Origin: Candidatus Sumerlaeota bacterium
GTDB lineage: Bacteria > Sumerlaeota > Sumerlaeia > SLMS01
Direction of reading: 5' to 3'
Assembly (NCBI GenBank): GCA_007132505.1
Contig: SLOM01000150.1
Location: 1 to 45,574 of the forward strand
DNA length: 45,574 bases
The notes below the pieces were generated by a model. It had not been told where the DNA came from and did no database searches. It was given only the letters and a program-made list of their open reading frames with translations. Made by a program: the position numbers and the translations under genes. Positions 41,079-45,574 of the stretch are shown in pieces. Each line of letters begins with the position of its first letter. Within the stretch, counting starts at the first letter, position 1.

Positions 41079-43180
41079 TCGTACAGACGGCGCTCCTCGA
41101 GCCTCGGATCAAGCGGGACAAGCGAGGGGCTCAAGTCCAGGCCGGGCAGGAATCCCGCCTCAAGGGCAATGGGCAGGCGCTTTCGGGGAGTAGGCCGGCG
41201 GAGTTCCTCCCGCACGGATTGGGTGCGCCGCAGCGGCTCCATCAGCGCCAGCACGCGGCCGAGCTGCTCCTCCGTGAGGGGCATCTCGATGCGCCGGCCG
41301 GTGCGCCGGTCCTCGTAGCTGTATGCGCCGTATCGCAGCACGGCCAGACCATCCCGTCCGACTTCCCCCGTCCTGCGGCTTCCATCGAGCAAGTCCGGAT
41401 TCAGGTCCAGCGCATCCTCTGCCGCGAGCTGTGGCCAAGCCAGCAGCTCGCTTCTGTCTATAAGAAGGATTGTGTCGGCCTCCCGGCGCGCCTCGCGGAG
41501 GCTTGCCAGGACACGGTCCCGCCGGCGGTAGTCCGGCCATGCGTTGAGCAGGCGTTCGTAGGCGCGGAGGGCGAGCTCGGGAGTGGGTGCGTTGTCGCCC
41601 TGCCGTTCGAGGTTCCGCGCGGCACGGTGGCGCATGCGCTGCGTACGTCGTTCATTGCCGAGCCGTTCGTATAGATTTGCGGCATCCACATAGCGCGCCT
41701 CGCGCCGGAGTGCCGTGGCCAGACGCCCGCCCCACCATTCCCCCTGTGGAGTGAGGAACCAGTCCGGGTCCACTCCTGCGGCGGCGTGGGGAAACTCCGG
41801 TTCGGGGAAGGGGTCCTGAAACGGCAGGAACAGCAGCCGCGCCAGCCAATCGGTCAGGAACAGGCCCCGGGCGCGCTCGAACGTGGTCGTGCGGCGCATG
41901 CGCGCCTCCTCCGCAGTAAGGGAGCGCTCGAGCACCAGGGGATCGCGTGCATGGAGGATATACCCCCACCAGCGCCTGTTGACCGCGCGGTTGGCCTCGC
42001 GCAAGGCGGGGACGGGATCATATTCGGGCCGCTGAAGGATGTCCGCGGCACGTTCCGGCCAGCCGCCCCGGGCCAGTCGGCCCTCCTCAAGCCTCTGCAG
42101 GTAGGCTGCCGCGAGGGAGAGATTTCCTTCCGCCTGCGCCACGCCCGCCTCCGCTGCCAGCACGGCCGGAAGCACCGGCGAGCCGGGATGGTTGCGCTGG
42201 AAGTCCGCCGCGGCCCGCCGGAAGGGAGGCAGATCGTCCGCGTATTCACGCAGGATCAGGTGACGCACGATGTCCCGGTAGGCGCCGAACTCCGCGGTGG
42301 AACCGAAGGTCTCAGCTCCCTCGGCGACTTCCAGCGAGCGCGCCCGGAGTTCCCTTGCCGCGGCGAACCGGCGGAGTGCGTCCCGGTGACCGTCGCGCCG
42401 GATCCTGTCCCAATCCTGGAGCTGGCGTTCGCGCTCGTACCAAAAGACCGCCGCCCAATCCCGGCCCTGACCAGCCGCCCGCTGCGCATTCTGCCGCGCC
42501 TGCAGGGCCGAAGTCCGCGTGCGCTGGCCCGGCGAAGCATCGAGCACGCTGCGGGCCCTGTCCCGAGAAGGTCCTCCTGCCTCCACGGCAGCCGCCTCGC
42601 GGGCCAGGAAGAGCTCCCTGCGTTGCTCCGGGGTAAGGTACTGACGGCCGACGATGAGGTGTTCCGCCGCGTCGAAGGGCAGCGACAACAGGGGAAATAT
42701 CTGTCCCTGCGCGAGCGAGGTGACCGGGTTCAGCACGGCGTTGACGTTTCGCTGGAGCGACGCATACCGCCGGTCGGCCCGTGCTTCGAGGAAGCGCTGC
42801 CGGGGCTCCTCGCGCCGCAACATCTCCTCAAGGTTGCGCGTGACCTGGCTTCGCCGATAGCCGGAGAGGGTGTCGCGCTTTTCACGCACGGTGGGGAGCG
42901 GCCTGTCCACCGAGACGGAGAGCGTGGCAATGGCGCTCGAGATGGGAAGGGGAACGGTCCGCGCCGTGCGGGCCGCGTCCTCCAGGTCGCGGCGCTCCTC
43001 CGCCACATCGCGAACGGCCTCGGCATCGCCAAGGATGGCGGCCCGGAGCGCGCGCTGGACCTGCTGCTCGGTGCGGGTGAGCGCCGGCTCCTCCGGCTCC
43101 GCAACTACCGCCGTATAGACGAAGGGGGCCATCAGCAACAGCAACAGAAGCGTCGTGGGGACAGGACCAGCACGCATCAT
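41075..43180 (-). CDS. large secreted helical protein of unknown function
   Basis: The 701-residue product has a signal peptide (MMRAGPVPTTLLLLLLMAPFVYTAVVAEP). The rest is Arg- and Ala-rich and mostly helical with TPR-like stretches such as AEGNLSLAAAYLQRLEEGRL and ALRREARYVDAANLYERLGNERRTQRM; a less helical part with many Trp and Pro lies at about residues 380-480. I recognise no family. It starts on an ATGATG that overlaps the stop of the upstream membrane protein by 4 bp and ends in a 4-bp overlap with the DUF374 gene. Coupling suggests a shared role in the envelope. Confidence 0.75.
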   Translation of the reverse strand: MMRAGPVPTTLLLLLLMAPFVYTAVVAEPEEPALTRTEQQVQRALRAAILGDAEAVRDVAEERRDLEDAARTARTVPLPISSAIATLSVSVDRPLPTVREKRDTLSGYRRSQVTRNLEEMLRREEPRQRFLEARADRRYASLQRNVNAVLNPVTSLAQGQIFPLLSLPFDAAEHLIVGRQYLTPEQRRELFLAREAAAVEAGGPSRDRARSVLDASPGQRTRTSALQARQNAQRAAGQGRDWAAVFWYERERQLQDWDRIRRDGHRDALRRFAAARELRARSLEVAEGAETFGSTAEFGAYRDIVRHLILREYADDLPPFRRAAADFQRNHPGSPVLPAVLAAEAGVAQAEGNLSLAAAYLQRLEEGRLARGGWPERAADILQRPEYDPVPALREANRAVNRRWWGYILHARDPLVLERSLTAEEARMRRTTTFERARGLFLTDWLARLLFLPFQDPFPEPEFPHAAAGVDPDWFLTPQGEWWGGRLATALRREARYVDAANLYERLGNERRTQRMRHRAARNLERQGDNAPTPELALRAYERLLNAWPDYRRRDRVLASLREARREADTILLIDRSELLAWPQLAAEDALDLNPDLLDGSRRTGEVGRDGLAVLRYGAYSYEDRRTGRRIEMPLTEEQLGRVLALMEPLRRTQSVREELRRPTPRKRLPIALEAGFLPGLDLSPSLVPLDPRLEERRLYE
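43112..43121 (+). repeat. CGTATAGACG decamer
   Basis: Exact copy in the signal-peptide region of the large secreted protein, which reads the opposite strand as Val-Tyr-Thr. Confidence 0.6.
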
Positions 43181-43806
43181 CCGCCCTCCCCGCCCCGGGT
43201 CTCCCGGATCAGCCGGGCGTCATCCTCCGAGAGGAATCCCGCCTGGACCATCTCCTCAAGTTCAAAATCGGACTTTGCAGCAAGGGGGGCGAGCCGGCGG
43301 GGCAGGCTCTTCTCCAGACTGGCGGGCGCCTTCGGAGGGGTACTCTCCTCTGCGGCTTTCGTGCGGGGTGATGGTTGCTGCTTCTGCTCCGGCGCGGCGG
43401 GTTCTTGTCCGGGGGCCTGCTGCGCCTCCGCTTCCTTTTCCCGGCGTGCTGTGGCTTCCATCTCTGCCAGTTGGAGGGCGGCTTCCGCCTTGGGGGGGAG
43501 CTTCCGTGCCGCTTCCTGGGCCTCGGTGCGCTCAAGGTATTGCTTGGTCATGGCGCGGCGGACTGCCTTCAGCTCCTCCTCGGTGAGCTGGCCGGAGGTG
43601 CGCAGCTTGTCGAGGTCGCTCGGGGAGATGCCAAAGGGGAGTTCGATCCTCTCCGTGCGGCGGGAGAAGTAGTGACGGAGTACGCGCGCCACCACGAAGA
43701 GGAGAATGACCGCCACCGCAACGGCGATGGCATAGATCATCAGCGTCTGTACATCCTCGTGAACGAGGAAGGTGGTGAACGCCAGGGCGCCGGCGGAAGG
43801 ATTCAC
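43177..43806 (-). CDS. single-helix membrane protein with two SHOCT-like motifs
   Basis: The 209-residue product has one transmembrane helix at about residues 22-43, then a cytoplasmic region. Right after the helix lies FGISPSDLDKLRTSGQLTEEELKAVRRAM, like the SHOCT oligomerisation motif (a short helix, then G-x-I/L-T/S-E-E-E). A similar unit recurs at the C-terminus in SDFELEEMVQAGFLSEDDARLI. Between them is a Glu/Ala/Gln/Pro-rich linker. The GTG at 43806 has GAGG eight bases upstream within the end of the DnaA-like gene; the gap is only 10 bp. No family name can be given. Confidence 0.72.
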   Translation of the reverse strand: MNPSAGALAFTTFLVHEDVQTLMIYAIAVAVAVILLFVVARVLRHYFSRRTERIELPFGISPSDLDKLRTSGQLTEEELKAVRRAMTKQYLERTEAQEAARKLPPKAEAALQLAEMEATARREKEAEAQQAPGQEPAAPEQKQQPSPRTKAAEESTPPKAPASLEKSLPRRLAPLAAKSDFELEEMVQAGFLSEDDARLIRETRGGEGG

Positions 43807-43816
43807 CGGAAGGGCC

Positions 43817-45574
43817 TCAGGAAACGAAATACTTCTCCACCATTTCGGTGGCGAGTTCAGGCGTGATTTCGCTGCCGCCGAGCTCCTTCAGCGTGAGGAG
43901 CTGATTGAAGGCACCCTTGAGCTCACGCACGTTCGTGGCAAGCCGTTCCGCGAGCACTTCAAGCACCTCCTCGTCCAGTTCCACGCCGTGGCGCTTGGCC
44001 TCCTTGCCGAGGATGGCCAGCCGGGTTTCGAAATCGGGTGACTGTATATCCACGATGACACCCTGGCCGAAGCGGGACCGCAGCCGCATGTCAAGGTGGG
44101 CGATGTCCTTCGGGGGCCTGTCCGAGCTGACCACAATCTGGCGCCGCGCCTGGAAGAGCATGTTGAAGATGTGGAAGAACTCCTCCTGACTGCGTTCCTT
44201 TCCAGCGAGGAACTGCACGTCGTCCAGCAGGAGGACGTCCGCTTTGCGGTACTTGTTGCGGAAGGCGGTTGTCTTGTTCGTCTCGATGGCCTCCACCAGT
44301 TCCGTGGTGAAGTACTCGGTGCTTCCATAGACGATCCGGGTCTTGGGCTTCTGCTTGAGAAGCTCGTTGGCGATCGCATGCAGCAGGTGGGTCTTGCCGA
44401 GGCCCACGTCCGAGTAGAGGAAGAGCGGATTGCGGGCGGAGCCGGGCTGGCGGGCGACGGCGCGTGCCGTTGCGTAGGCGAAGTTGTTCTTCGAGCCCAC
44501 GACGAAGGAGTCGAAGTCGTACTCCTCCAGGATGCCAAGGCCCGGGGAATCCTCGGTACTTGCCGCGCGGGCGGCGGTAGCGGAGGCCACGGCGGCCCCG
44601 GCCGGAGAGGCGTCCAGCAGGTCCTCCAGCTCACGGTACTCGGCAAGGGCTTCGTCCTTCTTGCCCATGTTGTCGAGCAGCCGCGCCTTGGCGCGCCGGG
44701 CACGTACATGGCGGGAATCCTCGGCAAGCACCCCGTCCAGCAGCTTGAGGGCCTTCTCGTTCTTCTTCTTTCCGGTGAGGAGGCCTGCGAGTTCCACGGT
44801 TTCCGTCAGCGCCTCGTCGTGCCTTCCCTGGGACTCGAGTTCCGTTATGAGGAGTTGGCGCGGCTCGGGCGCCTCGGGCTTGAGGGCGGCTGCCTCGCGA
44901 AGCGCGGCCAGCACACCGGCCTGGTCGCCCTCCTCCTGCAGGACGGCGGCGAGCCGGCGCAGCTCTGCCATGGCGTCCTCGGTCCGCCCGGCCCTCCGCA
45001 TCAGGGCGACGATGTGCCGCCGGGCCTCATGATTGCCGGGCTCCTCCTCCAGCACCTCGCGCAGAATCTCGACAGCCTGATCCGGCCGGCCCGCCTCCTC
45101 GTGCACGGTGGCCATTCTGCGCAGGAGCTGGTGTGCCTCGTCCTCCCGTCCCATGTCGCGGAGCAGGGCGACGTGGGCGCGGTTGACCTTCTCGTTGCCG
45201 GGGTCCAAGGCGTGCATTTCCTCGAACGCGGCCGCGGCGTCCTCCAGTTTCCGTGCCTTCTGGAGATGCTTGGCCAGGGCGAGGTACTGATCCATCGCCT
45301 CGGGCAGCCGGCCGGCATCCTGCAGGGCGCCGGTCAGCCCGGCCCGCAGCGGGATGCTCTCCGGTGCCTGCTTCACGGCCTCTTCGTATAGACGGAGGAC
45401 CTCTTCCTTGTCTCCGCGTTCCTCGTGCAGTTCGATGACCGCCTGCCATTCGGCCACGGCCTCCTCGCTGCGCCCGGCGGTCCGGTAGAGCGCCGCGAGG
45501 GCCTTGCGGAAGTCCGGCAGGCGGGCGTTCGTCTCGATCCAGCCCCGGAGCAGCCGGATCTTCTTCTCCGTCTC
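43817..45574 (-). CDS. TPR array fused to a DnaA-type AAA+ domain, no domain IV (5' end outside window)
   Basis: The frame is open to the right edge, so the start is outside; 585 residues are visible. The first 330 are TPR-like helical repeats. Then comes EEYDFDSFVVGSKNNFAYATARAVA, the entry of DnaA domain III, followed by Walker A YSDVGLGKTHLLHAIAN, Walker B VLLLDDVQFLAGKERSQEEFFHIFN, sensor 1 IVVSSDRPPKDI, the arginine-finger box MRLRSRF, and sensor 2 NVRELKGAFNQL. The protein ends about 25 residues later at EKYFVS. The DnaA domain IV helix-turn-helix that reads DnaA boxes is absent, as in Hda, but there is no Hda clamp motif in view. GTG at 45457 is internal, since upstream codons continue the same TPR pattern (LPDFRKALAALYRTAGRSEEA). 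It is probably an ATP-dependent regulator or scaffold, not the initiator. Confidence 0.88.
   Translation of the reverse strand, partial: ETEKKIRLLRGWIETNARLPDFRKALAALYRTAGRSEEAVAEWQAVIELHEERGDKEEVLRLYEEAVKQAPESIPLRAGLTGALQDAGRLPEAMDQYLALAKHLQKARKLEDAAAAFEEMHALDPGNEKVNRAHVALLRDMGREDEAHQLLRRMATVHEEAGRPDQAVEILREVLEEEPGNHEARRHIVALMRRAGRTEDAMAELRRLAAVLQEEGDQAGVLAALREAAALKPEAPEPRQLLITELESQGRHDEALTETVELAGLLTGKKKNEKALKLLDGVLAEDSRHVRARRAKARLLDNMGKKDEALAEYRELEDLLDASPAGAAVASATAARAASTEDSPGLGILEEYDFDSFVVGSKNNFAYATARAVARQPGSARNPLFLYSDVGLGKTHLLHAIANELLKQKPKTRIVYGSTEYFTTELVEAIETNKTTAFRNKYRKADVLLLDDVQFLAGKERSQEEFFHIFNMLFQARRQIVVSSDRPPKDIAHLDMRLRSRFGQGVIVDIQSPDFETRLAILGKEAKRHGVELDEEVLEVLAERLATNVRELKGAFNQLLTLKELGGSEITPELATEMVEKYFVS
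45385..45394 (+). repeat. CGTATAGACG decamer
   Basis: Exact copy in the TPR part of the DnaA-like fusion, which reads the opposite strand as Arg-Leu-Tyr. Confidence 0.6.

Noticed and set aside
41786..43672. 628-codon open frame antisense to the large secreted protein
   Set aside because: The minus-strand gene has a signal peptide, overlaps in ATGA fashion with both neighbours and is in an operon; the plus frame has none of these.
1..45574. tRNA, rRNA, CRISPR array, insertion sequence or prophage
   Set aside because: No cloverleaf, conserved rRNA block, regularly spaced repeat, transposase or phage protein was recognised on either strand.

Overview
The window is a 45.6 kb stretch of dense, high-GC bacterial chromosome. 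It holds 44 protein-coding genes that I can support, all housekeeping or core-cell genes, with no rRNA, tRNA, CRISPR array, transposase or phage gene recognised. The cell is diderm: there are lipoproteins with lipoboxes, a Blc-type outer-membrane lipocalin, a DUF374 (lipid A acyltransferase-like) protein, HflK/HflC, and parts of a type IV pilus/type II secretion machine. A CarD/CdnL-type RNA polymerase regulator, many TPR and PEGA proteins, DUF502, and dispersed rather than clustered pilus genes suggest a little-studied high-GC phylum, possibly Sumerlaeota (BRC1) or a PVC/FCB-adjacent candidate phylum. That placement is inference and cannot be settled from this window.

Layout. 0-3 kb: a dispersed repeat, a PilX-like pilus/pseudopilin assembly protein and a convergent secretin-N-domain-like secreted protein. 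3-6.5 kb: a 56-aa protein, gltX, a lipocalin, then rsfS and yqeK on the minus strand. 6.5-10 kb: two polytopic membrane proteins (the first ArnT/PMT-like). 9.7-12.4 kb (minus): recA, a PEGA-TPR protein and a nucleoside-phosphorylase-fold protein, tightly coupled. 12.4-15.4 kb (plus): a DegT-family aminotransferase, the second copy of the dispersed repeat, and an M16 zinc protease. 15.4-20.5 kb (minus): a sigma-54 response regulator, a DUF502 membrane protein, an MFS transporter, and pilC/gspF. 20.6-22.8 kb (plus): two secreted proteins of unknown role. 22.8-27.6 kb: a DUF1328 peptide, a radical SAM protein, a methyltransferase overlapping a YprB-like RNase H-fold protein, and a lipoprotein. 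27.7-29.9 kb: hflK-hflC. 29.8-32.6 kb (minus): pilD, aroE, aroK and a 37-aa membrane peptide. 32.8-35.7 kb (plus): carD, rpiA-purQ, and a PHP-domain protein. 35.8-37.7 kb (minus): gmk and coaBC. 37.8-39.8 kb (plus): an Uup-type ABC-F ATPase. 39.8 kb to the end (minus): a five-gene operon.

The most unusual item is that last operon. Its first visible gene, which runs off the right edge, encodes a long TPR array fused to a DnaA-type AAA+ domain with no DnaA domain IV, so it cannot bind DnaA boxes in the normal way. It is followed at once by a membrane-anchored protein with two SHOCT-like motifs, a 701-aa secreted protein, a DUF374 acyltransferase and RsmD. The last three junctions are 4-bp ATGA overlaps.

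At the scale of the whole window two word-level signals stand out. The degenerate palindrome RTCGAY is almost absent (one site found by hand, although TCGA in other contexts occurs about 220 times), and Ile-Asp is written ATT-GAC or ATA-GAC instead of ATC-GAC. The decamer CGTATAGACG occurs six times exactly, in three different reading frames, against well under one expected. Both suggest sequence-specific DNA recognition (restriction-modification, uptake, or a polar chromosome motif) acting on this genome.
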